DNA of 64,000 bases from Saccharothrix ecbatanensis. GTDB lineage: Bacteria > Actinomycetota > Actinomycetes > Mycobacteriales > Pseudonocardiaceae. The position numbers were made by a program, and so were the translations under genes. The stretch spans positions 310,001 to 374,000 of the forward strand of contig NZ_JACHMO010000001.1 in assembly GCF_014205015.1 (NCBI RefSeq). Direction: 5' to 3'. The notes beneath the pieces were generated by a model. That model worked only from the letters and a program-made list of their open reading frames with translations. It was not told where the DNA came from and did no database searches. This document shows, piece after piece, positions 36,742 through 45,316 of the stretch (positions within the stretch are counted from its first letter, which is position 1; the number at the start of each line of letters is the position of its first letter).

Positions 36742-37548
36742 ATGCGCAGACGGCTCGCGGCCCTGGTGGCCGTGGTGTTCGCGGTGGTCCCGATCGGACC
36801 CGCTGTCGGGTCGGCGGCGGCGATGCCCGACCGGACGGCACCCGACCGGACAACGCCCGACCGGACGACGGCCACCGTGATGTCGACCCAGCGGAACGCG
36901 GACGGGACGGTCACCCAGACGACGTACACGCCGGCCGCGGGCGTGGCGCCGGCCGACCTGGCCCGGAAGCTGACCGCGAACGGCGTGCCGGGGGTCGCGC
37001 TGGTTGACGGCACGGCTGACGTGTCCGCCCAGGTCGCGGCCTGTGCCTACGGGACGTCCAGGACGTGGCCGACGGGCACGACGTGCTTCTCGCGGTGGTC
37101 CTACAACGGCTGGGCGAGGCCGCAGATGTACTTCCGCGACCGCTCCAACAGCCTGTGGCCGGTGGGTCGCGCGGTGACGAAGTGGAACGAGACCTCGGGC
37201 ATCGACTCGCACTACCGCACGTTCGCCTCGGGCTGTCCCAGCACGACTGTCCACTGCGTGATCGTCTACAACGCGGCCTACGGCAAGACCGGCGAGTGGG
37301 AGGACGTCGTCGGCTTGACCAGGCGCAGCCTGAACTCCGCGCAGACCTACACCACCGGCGCGTACATCGCGCTGAACGAGTCGTACGGCGGCACGGAGGC
37401 ACAGCGCTGGAACACCGCGTGCCACGAGATCGGACACGTGCTCGGCCTCGACCACAACACCTCGACGGCCAGTTGCCTGTACACGTACAGGACGTCGCAG
37501 CGGTATCCGCACGCCGACGACTTCACCCTGCTGGAGCGCTACTACTGA
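36742..37548 (+). CDS. Secreted zinc metalloprotease (matrixin-like)
   Basis: A 268-residue exported protein with a Sec signal peptide cut near residue 27, then a propeptide-like region that starts with three PDRT(A/T) units. The catalytic part has HEIGHVLGLDH (about 228-238), the HExxHxxGxxH zinc site of metzincins, with the later Tyr-rich end. Four cysteines (about 101, 115, 165, 172) may form disulfides. ATG 36742 has AGGAGAG six bases before it. It is convergent with the BTAD regulator, overlapping by 7 bp. The target is unknown. Confidence 0.85.
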   Translation: MRRRLAALVAVVFAVVPIGPAVGSAAAMPDRTAPDRTTPDRTTATVMSTQRNADGTVTQTTYTPAAGVAPADLARKLTANGVPGVALVDGTADVSAQVAACAYGTSRTWPTGTTCFSRWSYNGWARPQMYFRDRSNSLWPVGRAVTKWNETSGIDSHYRTFASGCPSTTVHCVIVYNAAYGKTGEWEDVVGLTRRSLNSAQTYTTGAYIALNESYGGTEAQRWNTACHEIGHVLGLDHNTSTASCLYTYRTSQRYPHADDFTLLERYY

Positions 37549-40391
37549 GCCGGCGGACCGACGCCTTCGACGCCCGGCGCGTCGAGGGCGTCCAGCCGTC
37601 GGCGCACGTCCTCGGCGTCCTCTTCGCGGTCCTGTGCCCGGTACAGCTCCAACGCCTCGGACCACGCGGCACGGGCTCGGTCCGGCCTGCCGAGCGCGAC
37701 GTGCGGGTGGCCGATGTTGGCCAGGGTGTTGGCCTCCTCGTAGGTGTTCCCGAGGCCCCGCAGCACGGAGAGCGCACGCTCGTAGTGCCGCACGGCGTCG
37801 GCGTGCCGTCCGCTGTGGTGGTCGATGTACCCGAGGCTGTCCAGGGCGTCCGCCTCACCGTTGAGGCTGCCGTGGCGGCGGAACCGGTCGAGCGCGGCCA
37901 GGCAGTGCTCGCGCGCCCGTTCGAAGTCGCCGAGCCGGGCCGCGCACCAGCCGACGGCGTTGAGCGCCAACGCCTCGCCGACAGGGTGGTCGGCCTTCTG
38001 GTATGCGGCGAGGGCTTCCGCCGCGTGGTCGAACGCCCGCCGGTCGTCGCCCCACTGCTCCCACGACCACGCGAGCGCCCGGTGGGTGTGCGCCGCCTCG
38101 GCGTGGTCGCCGTGCCGCAGCGCCAGGCCCAGGGCGCGGTGCAGGTGCTCTTCCGCCTCGTCCCGCCGGCCCAGGTCGGCGTACGCGTCGCCGAGGAGCC
38201 GGTTGGCGAGCAGCTGCGCGGCGTGGTCGTCGAGGTGTTCGGCGGCGGCCAGCCCGGCGCGGCACGCGGTGAGCCGGTCGTGCCGGTGCCCGCGTCGGGT
38301 GTGGAAGGTGCTGAGCGACCAGGCGAACAGCCACGCGGCCCGGTGGCGGCCCTCGTCGGCGGCAACCCGCTGGGCGGCGAGCAGGCACGCGTGCTCCGCG
38401 TCCAGCCACGCCAGTGCCGCCGCGGCGTCCGGGAGCGGTTCGGCGGCACTGCCCGGTGCGGCCGGGTCGAGCTGGACGGTCGGACGGTGCGGGTCGAGAG
38501 GGACGGTCGGGAGGTGCAGGTCGAGCTGGACGGTCGGGCGGTGCGGGTCGAGCAGCGCGACCGTGGCGTGCGCGGTGCGCAGGTAGTGGTCGACCACCCG
38601 GCGGGACGCCTCCGCCGAGTCGCGCGCGCCGCGGACCGTGTCGGCCGCGTAACGGCGGATCAGGTCGTGCATGCGGTAGCGACCCGCGTCGCGGCTGATC
38701 AACGAGGCGTCTTCGAGCGCGTCCAGCACCTGCTCGGTCATCGCCCGGGACAGGGCGGTGAGCGCGACCGCGGCGGACAGCCCGACGTCCGGGCCGGGCG
38801 CCAGGGCCAGCAGGCCGAACACCGCCGCCTGCTCCGCCGTGAGCGCCCGGTAGGACCACGACAGCACGGCGGGCAGGCTGGCGGCCGGGTCGTCCTCGTC
38901 GAGCGCGTCGAGCCCGCTGTCGCGCACTTCGGTGGCGATGGTGGCGAGCGGTGTCCCCGGCTCCATGCGGGCGCGGGCGGCGACGATGCTCAACGCGAGC
39001 GGGAATCCGCCGCACAGCCGCACGAGGTCGGCCACGGCCGGTTCCTCCGCCGCGACCCGTTCGACGCCGAGTCGGCCGGTGAGCAGGGCGCGGGCTTCGG
39101 CGTCGGTCAGCGCGTCCAACGACAGGTGGTGGGCGCCGTGCCCGGTGATCAGGCCGGGCAGCCGGTCCCGGCTGGTGACCAGCACCGTGCACGCGTCGCC
39201 GCCGGGCAGCAGCGGCACGACCTGCGCGGTGTCGGCGGCGTTGTCGAGCACCACCAGCAGCCGCTTGTGCGCCACGAGGCTGCGGAACAGCGCGGCCTGC
39301 GCGTGCGGCTCGACCGGCACGCGGCCGGGCTCGACCCCCAGGGTTTCGAGGAAGCCCCGCACGGCCGCGGTGGGGTCCATCGGCGGCCCGTCCGGGCTGA
39401 ACCCGCGCAGGTCGACGAACAGCTGGCCGTCGGGGAAGCGGTCCAGGTTGCGGTGCGCCCAGCGCAGGGCGAGCCACGTCTTGCCGATGCCGCCCGCGCC
39501 GCGGATCGCGGAGATCACCACGGCGCCGCCGACCCGCGTGCCGGAGTCGACGGCGTCGGTCAGCGCGTCGAGCTCCCGCTCCCGTCCGGCGAACACGGAC
39601 GGCGCGGCCGGGAGCTGCGCGACGCGCGGCGCGGACGGCGGTCGGGTCACGTCCAGGTCGGGGTCGTGGTTGAGGATCGCGGCTTGCAGGCGGCGCAACT
39701 CGGCGCCGGGCCGCAGCCCCAGTTCCCGGTCGAGCACGCGCCGGGCGTCGTCGTAGACCTCCAGCGCCTCCGCCGACCGCCCGGTCTGGTGCAGGGCCGT
39801 CATCAGCAGCCCGCGCGGGTGCTCCAGGAACGGGTGCTCCGCGACGACCGGCCGCAGCACGGCGACGGCCTCGTCGTGGCGTCCCGACGTCATCAGCGCC
39901 CGCGCGAGGTGTTCGTGCGCCGCGAGCCGCTGGTCACCCAGCCGCGCCCGGACCGCCTCGACCTCCGCGCCGGTCAGCTCCGCGAACGGCTCGCCGCGCC
40001 ACAGCTCCAGCGCCGCGCGCGACAGGTCGACCGCGTCCCGGACCCGCCCCTCGTGCCAGGCGGCGCGGCCCTTCGCGACCCGGTCCTCGAACAGGAGCAC
40101 GTCGAACTCGTCGCGGGCCACACCGAGCCGGTAACCGTTGGCGCCGTTGGCGATCCGCACCGCGTCGTCCGCCAGCCGGCGCAGGTTCGACACGTACGTC
40201 TTGACGTTGGCGGCGGCGGAACGCGGCGGCACGCCGTCCCACAGCACGTCGACGATCCGGTCGGCGCGCACCCATTCGTTGGCGTGCAACAGGAGCAGGG
40301 CCAGCACCTGTCGCCGCTTCAGCGACGGCACTTCCACCCGCTCGCCGCCGTCCCGCACCAGACCGACGGCACCCAACGCCTCGAACCGCAC
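37542..40391 (-). CDS. AfsR/SARP-type regulator (BTAD, NB-ARC, TPR)
   Basis: A 949-residue regulator of the AfsR class. Residues 1-95 form an OmpR-like winged helix (LKRRQVLALLLLHANEWV), about 100-245 a bacterial transcriptional activator domain, and about 265-600 an NB-ARC-type STAND ATPase with Walker A GAGGIGKT (298-305). The C-terminal third holds TPR repeats ending in tetratricopeptide units. These proteins activate secondary metabolism or development after ATP-dependent assembly. A 27-bp tandem repeat within 38466-38546 codes for an Asp/Pro/His/Arg/Thr-rich hinge. No biosynthetic cluster is adjacent, so its target is unknown. The start is GTG 40391. Confidence 0.92.
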   Translation of the reverse strand: MRFEALGAVGLVRDGGERVEVPSLKRRQVLALLLLHANEWVRADRIVDVLWDGVPPRSAAANVKTYVSNLRRLADDAVRIANGANGYRLGVARDEFDVLLFEDRVAKGRAAWHEGRVRDAVDLSRAALELWRGEPFAELTGAEVEAVRARLGDQRLAAHEHLARALMTSGRHDEAVAVLRPVVAEHPFLEHPRGLLMTALHQTGRSAEALEVYDDARRVLDRELGLRPGAELRRLQAAILNHDPDLDVTRPPSAPRVAQLPAAPSVFAGRERELDALTDAVDSGTRVGGAVVISAIRGAGGIGKTWLALRWAHRNLDRFPDGQLFVDLRGFSPDGPPMDPTAAVRGFLETLGVEPGRVPVEPHAQAALFRSLVAHKRLLVVLDNAADTAQVVPLLPGGDACTVLVTSRDRLPGLITGHGAHHLSLDALTDAEARALLTGRLGVERVAAEEPAVADLVRLCGGFPLALSIVAARARMEPGTPLATIATEVRDSGLDALDEDDPAASLPAVLSWSYRALTAEQAAVFGLLALAPGPDVGLSAAVALTALSRAMTEQVLDALEDASLISRDAGRYRMHDLIRRYAADTVRGARDSAEASRRVVDHYLRTAHATVALLDPHRPTVQLDLHLPTVPLDPHRPTVQLDPAAPGSAAEPLPDAAAALAWLDAEHACLLAAQRVAADEGRHRAAWLFAWSLSTFHTRRGHRHDRLTACRAGLAAAEHLDDHAAQLLANRLLGDAYADLGRRDEAEEHLHRALGLALRHGDHAEAAHTHRALAWSWEQWGDDRRAFDHAAEALAAYQKADHPVGEALALNAVGWCAARLGDFERAREHCLAALDRFRRHGSLNGEADALDSLGYIDHHSGRHADAVRHYERALSVLRGLGNTYEEANTLANIGHPHVALGRPDRARAAWSEALELYRAQDREEDAEDVRRRLDALDAPGVEGVGPPAQ
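38466..38546 (-). repeat. 27-bp tandem repeat (x3) in the BTAD regulator
   Basis: Three consecutive 27-bp units, two almost identical and the middle one diverged, in frame with the regulator and coding for DPHRPTVQL-like nonapeptides between the ATPase and TPR parts. Confidence 0.85.
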
Positions 40392-40475
40392 CGACCCCGC
40401 CTAGCAGTGTGTGGCTTCCCCCGGCGGGTAAAGGTAGCGCAGTCGCCCGCGCGGCACGGGCGGTGCGCGAACCGC

Positions 40476-41339
40476 TCACTCGTCGGGCAGGCCCCAGGTG
40501 CCCTTGGGCGGCGACGGCGACTGCGTGGCCGTTTCGTCCGTGGTCGGTGGCGCCCCGCCGATGAACCGGATCAGGGAGTCGTCGTGTTCGACGCGTCCGG
40601 GGAACGGGTCACCCGCCGTGAGCCTGGTGAGGGCCGCGACCGGCAGCTCCGCGTGTGACGCGACGATGACGAAGTTGCCGAACCGCCTGCCCCGGAACAC
40701 GCCCGGCTCCGCCAGCACGCACACGTGCGGGAACACGGCGCGGACGGTGGCGGCCTGGGCCTTGGCGAACGCCAGCTTGCCGCCGTCGCCGATGTTCGCC
40801 GCGTAGACGCCGTCCGGGCGCAGGGTGCGCGACGCCAGCGCCACGAACTCGACCGACGTCAGGTGCGCGGGCGTCCGGGCGCCGGCGAACACATCCGTCA
40901 CGACCAGGTCGAACGCGGCCTCGGGGGCCTTGGCCATGACCGCCCGCGCGTCACCGTTGCGGATGCGCAGCCGCCAGTTCCGGTCCAGCGGGAGGACGCC
41001 CCGGACCAGGTCGATCAACGCCGCGTCGATCTCCACGACCTGCTGGGTGGACCGCGGCCGGGTGGTGGCGATGTACCGGGGGAGGGTGAGCGCGCCGCCG
41101 CCCAGGTGCAGCACCCGGATCGGGTCGCTGCCCGGCGCGACCAGGTCGGCGACGTGGCCGAGCCGGCGCAGGTACTCGAACTCCAGGTGCGTCGGGTCGT
41201 CCAGGTCGACGTGGGACTGCGGCGTGCCGTTCAGGCGCAGCATCCACGCCCTCGGCACGTCCGGGTCGGGGACCAGTTCCGCGATGCCCGAGTCGACCTC
41301 CCGGCTGATGGTCTCGTCGGCTTTCCGGATCCGTCCCAC
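40476..41339 (-). CDS. Spermidine synthase-like methyltransferase-fold protein
   Basis: A 287-residue protein with a Rossmann core: RVLHLGGGALTLPRYI (motif I), QVVEIDAALIDLVR (motif II), LRIRNGDARAVM and FDLVVTDVFAG (motif IV). This matches the SpeE-like branch that is widespread in actinobacteria and is probably not a true spermidine synthase. A C-terminal Pro/Ser/Thr tail follows. The start is GTG 41339. It lies 7 bp downstream of the coiled-coil gene on the same strand. Confidence 0.85.
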   Translation of the reverse strand: MGRIRKADETISREVDSGIAELVPDPDVPRAWMLRLNGTPQSHVDLDDPTHLEFEYLRRLGHVADLVAPGSDPIRVLHLGGGALTLPRYIATTRPRSTQQVVEIDAALIDLVRGVLPLDRNWRLRIRNGDARAVMAKAPEAAFDLVVTDVFAGARTPAHLTSVEFVALASRTLRPDGVYAANIGDGGKLAFAKAQAATVRAVFPHVCVLAEPGVFRGRRFGNFVIVASHAELPVAALTRLTAGDPFPGRVEHDDSLIRFIGGAPPTTDETATQSPSPPKGTWGLPDE

Positions 41340-41346
41340 CCGGTGA

Positions 41347-41754
41347 TTATCCAGGTAGCTGCTGCCCGCGACGCTTGCGGTCCGGCAGCCGGTCGACCAA
41401 CCGGCCCAACCGCTCGGTGGTGCCCTGCAACGGCCCGAGCGCGGCGGCCAGCACCCGGATCGACTCGTCGAGCTGCCCGGTGTTGTCCGTCAACGTGGTG
41501 ATCCTCGGCGCCAGCTCCGCCAGCTGCCGCTGCACCGCCTCAAGCTGGTGCAACGCCTCCGGCAGCTCGTTGGCCAGGAACGTGGCGAGCTGCTCCAGCC
41601 GTTCGAGCGTGCCGCGCAGCTCCACGATTTCCGGCAGCGACCGCGCCAGCGGCGCCAGCTGCTCCAGGGCGTCGGCGATCCGCGGCAGCGTCAACACGCC
41701 CGTGACCAGCCCGGTGGCGACCCGGGTGGTGAGGCTGAACACGGTCCTCAGCAT
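41347..41754 (-). CDS. Hypothetical coiled-coil protein
   Basis: A 135-residue protein. After a hydrophobic, possibly membrane-associating N-terminus (SLTTRVATGLVTGVLTLP) it is dominated by heptad-like helices (LEQLAPLARSLPEIVELRGTLERL and ELAPRITTLTDNTGQL) and ends in a basic tail. No known family is recognised. It precedes the SpeE-like gene and may be co-transcribed. It is divergent from the DUF1304 gene. Confidence 0.7.
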   Translation of the reverse strand: MLRTVFSLTTRVATGLVTGVLTLPRIADALEQLAPLARSLPEIVELRGTLERLEQLATFLANELPEALHQLEAVQRQLAELAPRITTLTDNTGQLDESIRVLAAALGPLQGTTERLGRLVDRLPDRKRRGQQLPG

Positions 41755-41773
41755 GCGAGTACGTTACCCATCC

Positions 41774-42136
41774 GTGCAGATCGCCGCTGATGTCCTCACC
41801 GCGCTCGTCGCGGCCATCCACCTCTACATCGTCGTGCTGGAGATGTTCCTCTGGACCACTCCGCGAGGCCGCGCGACGTTCGGCACGACGGAGGAGTTCG
41901 CCGCCGAGTCCAAGGTCATGGCCGCCAACCAGGGCCTTTACAACGGCTTCCTGGCGGCCGGTCTGATCTTCGCGTTGATCGCGCCCGGCACGACGGGGTT
42001 CGCGTTCGCGGTGTTCTTCCTGATCTGCGTGATCGTGGCGGGCCTGTACGGCGCGGCGACGGTCAGTCGTCGGATTCTGGTCGTGCAGGCCGTGCCCGCC
42101 GCGATCGCGTTGGTGCTGGTCCTGCTGGCCCACTAG
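41774..42136 (+). CDS. DUF1304 membrane protein
   Basis: A 120-residue protein with four membrane helices. VLTALVAAIHLYIVVLEMFLWTTPRGRATF is the diagnostic N-terminal block of DUF1304. GTG 41774 gives the normal family length. An ATG seven codons earlier would overlap the divergent start of the coiled-coil gene and is less likely. The last 74 bp overlap the 3' end of the convergent YibE/F gene. The function is unknown. Confidence 0.88.
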   Translation: MQIAADVLTALVAAIHLYIVVLEMFLWTTPRGRATFGTTEEFAAESKVMAANQGLYNGFLAAGLIFALIAPGTTGFAFAVFFLICVIVAGLYGAATVSRRILVVQAVPAAIALVLVLLAH

Positions 42137-43493
42137 ACGCGGGACGGCGCCACGGTCCCTTGGCCGGGTCGTAGCCGGTCCGCAGGTCACCGGACACCCG
42201 CTTCCGCCACGACGGAGTCAACGCCGACGTCGCCTCGTCCTCGTCCGAGCGGGGGGCGTCGGCTGTGGGGGACGCGGGGAACGGTTCGCGGCCGGCCACG
42301 AACGTGGCCAGGGCGGTGGTGATCGGCACGGCCGCCACCAGGCCGATGCTGCCCACCAGCGTCCGCACGACCTCCTGCGCCACCTCCTGCGCGGTGAGGA
42401 TCTCGCCCAGCGTCCGCCCGGACAGCGAGAACGCCAGCAGCAACGGCAGCGCCGCACCCGCGTAGGCCATGACCAGCGTGTTCACCACGGACGACAGGTG
42501 GTCGCGGCCGATCCGCGACCCCGCCGCGTACAGCTCGCGGAACCCGAGCGACGGGTTCGCCCGGCGCAGCTCCCACACGGCGCTGGTCTGCGTCACGGTC
42601 ACGTCGTCCAGCACGCCCAGCGCGCCGATGATCGTGCCCGCCAACAGCAGCCCGCGCGTGTCGATGTCGTGCCCGAGCAGCGACACCAGGTTCGCGCTCT
42701 CCTGGTCCAGCCCGGTCAGCTTCCCGAACGCGGAGAACGCCGCACCGAGGACGCCGATCAACGCCAGGCTCCCCAACGTCCCCAACACCGCCGTGGACGT
42801 CCGCACGGAGAACCCGTGCGTCAGGTACAGCACCACGAACATGATCAGCCCCGCGCCGACCACCGCCACGGCCAGCGGGCTCTCCCCGGCCAGGATGGCG
42901 GGCAGCACGAACAGGGCCAGCACCACGAAGCTCAACGCCAGCGCGCCCAGCGCGGCCAACCCCTGCCACCGCCCCAACAGCAGCACGGCCGCCGCGAACA
43001 GCACGGCCAGCAGCAGCAACGGCACCCCGCGCTGGAAGTCGGCCAGCTGGTACGACGTGCTGTCGTTCGGGTCGCCGCCGCCGTACGACAGCACCACCGC
43101 GTCACCGACCTCGAACTTCGGCGTGCCCGGCTGGTCGGGGATCGGGATGCGGACGTCCTTCCCGGCCGCGGCGCCGTCGCTCATCTTCACGGTCACCAGG
43201 AAGCACCCGGTGGCGCCGGGCGCGTTCGCGTCCGGTCCGCACCCGCCCTGCGCCACGGCCGTCACGTCACCGCGCACCGGCACCTGCGCCAGCCCGGCCT
43301 CCGCGCCCGTGCGCTGTTCGTGCCCGAACGGGTACAGCAGCAGCGTGCCCACCGCGGTGGCCAGCACGAACGGCAGCAGCAGGACCAGCAACAGCTTCCG
43401 AACCGGCTGCGAAGCGGGTTCAGTGGAGCGGCCGTGTCCGTGTCCGTGTCCGCCGTGCGCGGCGATGAGATCCTTGGCGTGCACGGCGCACAT
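42063..43493 (-). CDS. YibE/F family membrane protein
   Basis: A 476-residue protein with a His-rich N-terminus (HGGHGHGHG), one helix, an extracytoplasmic beta domain (about 60-165) and then seven or more membrane helices with the YibE/F signatures RTSTAVLGTLGSLALIGVL and LDDVTVTQTSAVWELRRANP. The role is unknown; some relatives are thought to export ions or solutes. It starts 15 bp after the nadR stop on the same strand, so pnuC-nadR-yibE may form one transcript. Confidence 0.88.
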   Translation of the reverse strand: MCAVHAKDLIAAHGGHGHGHGRSTEPASQPVRKLLLVLLLPFVLATAVGTLLLYPFGHEQRTGAEAGLAQVPVRGDVTAVAQGGCGPDANAPGATGCFLVTVKMSDGAAAGKDVRIPIPDQPGTPKFEVGDAVVLSYGGGDPNDSTSYQLADFQRGVPLLLLAVLFAAAVLLLGRWQGLAALGALALSFVVLALFVLPAILAGESPLAVAVVGAGLIMFVVLYLTHGFSVRTSTAVLGTLGSLALIGVLGAAFSAFGKLTGLDQESANLVSLLGHDIDTRGLLLAGTIIGALGVLDDVTVTQTSAVWELRRANPSLGFRELYAAGSRIGRDHLSSVVNTLVMAYAGAALPLLLAFSLSGRTLGEILTAQEVAQEVVRTLVGSIGLVAAVPITTALATFVAGREPFPASPTADAPRSDEDEATSALTPSWRKRVSGDLRTGYDPAKGPWRRPASSGPAGPAPTRSRRARPARPESDD

Positions 43494-43508
43494 ACTGCCC
43501 GACCCTCC

Positions 43509-44623
43509 TCAGGCGTGCGGTGTCACGCTCGGCAAGCTGACGGTGTCCTGACCGAGCGGGTCGTTGAACCTGAAGTGCCGGGCCACCGCCTCCTCGCACG
43601 CCTCCAAGGCCTGCCGCAACCGCTGCTCCGGTGGCCCCGTGACCAGCCGCCACGGCACGCCCCGCGCGGCCAGGCCCGCCTGGAACTCGGCCGTCATCCA
43701 CGCCCGCAGGTGCTCGCCGTCCCGCCACCCGTCCTGTTCGAACGGCACGCCGACGTGATCGGTCAGCAGGTACAGGGCGGGGCGGTGGGCGTCCGGCGCG
43801 ATGTCCGGGTGCGGTGCGCCGAGGTACCGGTGGCCCCAGACGGTCGCCGCCCACGGGTCGTTGTCGCACACCAGGACAGGGCCGTCCACCGCCGCGTCGG
43901 CCAGTTCCCGTTGCCTGCGCGCCACGTCCTGGAAGTCGCCGACCGTCCACACCAGACTGTCGACGGTCGCGTCCGGGTCGAACGCGCGGGCGGCGGCCAG
44001 CTTCAGCTCGGTGTGCTCACGTCCGTACTCGGGCACCCACGGCGCGTCCAGCGCCGCCGCGAGGTCACGTGACAACGTGGTGGTGCCCGTGCTCTCCGCC
44101 CCGAGCACCACGATCCGCGCGCACAGCCCGACCTGCGTCGCCCGCGCGAGGTGCGTCCACTGACCACGCGGATCGGCCCGGACCGCCGTGCCCGACACGG
44201 GGAAGGCGCCGCGGTCCACGTCGACCAGCACGTGCGCCGCGCCCAGCCGTTTGGCCATCTCGTCGCCGTAGTGCTCACTGGAGAACACCGCGTCGATCGC
44301 CGCCGACGCCGGATCGCCGTCCATGATCGCCCGCCGCGCGAGCACCGCCCGTGCCACGCCCATGTGCAGCTCCACACGGTGTCGCTGTGGAAGTCCATCT
44401 CGTGGTCGTCCACGTCGCCGAGCACGACGAGACCGGGCGTGTCCGCGTGCTCGGCCCGCAGCCACGCCACCCGGTCGGCCACCGGGACGGACTCCACGCC
44501 CGACGCCAGCACGGTCACGGTGGTCCGCCGGCTGCGCGCGGCGGCGGTGCGGATGAGGTGGTGGTGGCCGGCGTGCGGCGGGTAGAACTTGCCGAGCACC
44601 AGCGCGTGGTCGAAGTCGGTCAC
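43509..44623 (-). pseudogene. nadR: NadR-type NMN adenylyltransferase / ribosylnicotinamide kinase, with -1 frameshift
   Basis: The N-terminal 84 residues, from GTG 44623, form a nucleotidyltransferase start (VLGKFYPPHAGHHHLI with the HxGH motif). The rest, in another frame, runs from ELHMGVARAVLARRAIMDGD through VFSSEHYGDEMAKRLGA to the kinase P-loop GAESTGTTTL and the stop at 43509. One missing G at about 44372 (TGGAG where TGGGAG would keep the frame) separates the parts; the repaired protein would have about 371 residues. It should convert nicotinamide riboside to NAD. It follows pnuC with a GTGA overlap. A sequencing error cannot be excluded. Confidence 0.8.
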
Positions 44624-45270
44624 GCGGCGACCAGCTCGTCGCGCTCGTCCTCGCGCAGGGCCTTGGTCCAGTTGCGCAGACCCATCACGCAGAGGGCCAT
44701 GAAGCCGACGTAGAGGATCGCCGTCAGCCACAGGTCCTTGTAGGCGTACAACGGAACGTAGATCACGTCCGCGGCGATCCACAGCCACCAGCACTCGACC
44801 TTCTTGCGGGTCTGGCCCCACGTGGCCAGCAGGGAGAGCACGGTGGTGACGGAATCCGCCCACGGCACCGTCGAGGTGGTGAACGAGGTGAGCACCCAGA
44901 CCAGCAGCAGCGTTCCGGCCACGCCGGCCGCCAGCAGCCACTGCCACTGCGCGCGGGTTGTCCGGCTGACCGGCAGCGGGGTGTGTTCGACACCGCCCCG
45001 GAGCCACGCCCACCAGCCGTACAGCGCGAGCGCGACGTAGACGACCTGGAGTCCGGAGTCGGCGTACAGGCCGCTGGTCGCGAACAGCACCAGGAAGGCG
45101 AGGTTGTTGAGGATGCCGATCGGCCAGTTCAAGGGGTTCTGCCTGGCCACGAGCCACACGCAGAGCGCGCCGGTGATGAAACCGGCCACTTCGCCCCAGC
45201 TCGTGGGCATACCCGCGAAGGTGAACGCGGGTGTGGTGAACGGCCAGAGGATGACGTCCAGCACTGACAC
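44620..45270 (-). CDS. pnuC: Nicotinamide riboside transporter PnuC
   Basis: A 216-residue protein with seven predicted membrane helices and the PnuC hallmarks: WGEVAGFITGALCVWLVARQN and NWPIGILNN near the N-terminus, and ECWWLWIAADVIYVPLYAYK in the C-terminal half, where the WxxW residues stack on the nicotinamide ring. GTG 45270 has GGAG 6 bp upstream. It is coupled to nadR (GTGA overlap), so uptake and phosphorylation of nicotinamide riboside are linked. It is divergent from the radical SAM gene. Confidence 0.92.
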   Translation of the reverse strand: MSVLDVILWPFTTPAFTFAGMPTSWGEVAGFITGALCVWLVARQNPLNWPIGILNNLAFLVLFATSGLYADSGLQVVYVALALYGWWAWLRGGVEHTPLPVSRTTRAQWQWLLAAGVAGTLLLVWVLTSFTTSTVPWADSVTTVLSLLATWGQTRKKVECWWLWIAADVIYVPLYAYKDLWLTAILYVGFMALCVMGLRNWTKALREDERDELVAA

Positions 45271-45292
45271 GGGCACTCCGTTTGACCGTAGT

Positions 45293-45308
45293 TCGAACGC
45301 GTGTTCGA
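45293..45308 (+). promoter_or_regulatory. Perfect LexA SOS box upstream of the splB-like gene
   Basis: TCGAACGCGTGTTCGA is an exact match to the actinobacterial LexA consensus TCGAAC-N4-GTTCGA. It ends 8 bp before the radical SAM start codon. The orthologous gene in mycobacteria is a known LexA target, so damage induction is expected. It may also affect pnuC, whose start is 23 bp away on the other side. Confidence 0.88.
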
Positions 45309-45316
45309 ATGGGCTT

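Noticed and set aside
37065..40658. 1197-codon open frame opposite the BTAD regulator and overlapping the metalloprotease
   Set aside because: No motifs and a composition typical of antisense frames; both overlapped genes have clear domains.
41753..41773. ATG 41753 as start of the DUF1304 gene
   Set aside because: It would overlap the start codon of the divergent coiled-coil gene; GTG 41774 gives the normal family length.
44366..44380. Programmed -1 frameshift in nadR
   Set aside because: There is no slippery heptamer or downstream stem at the junction; a one-base deletion or sequence error is simpler.
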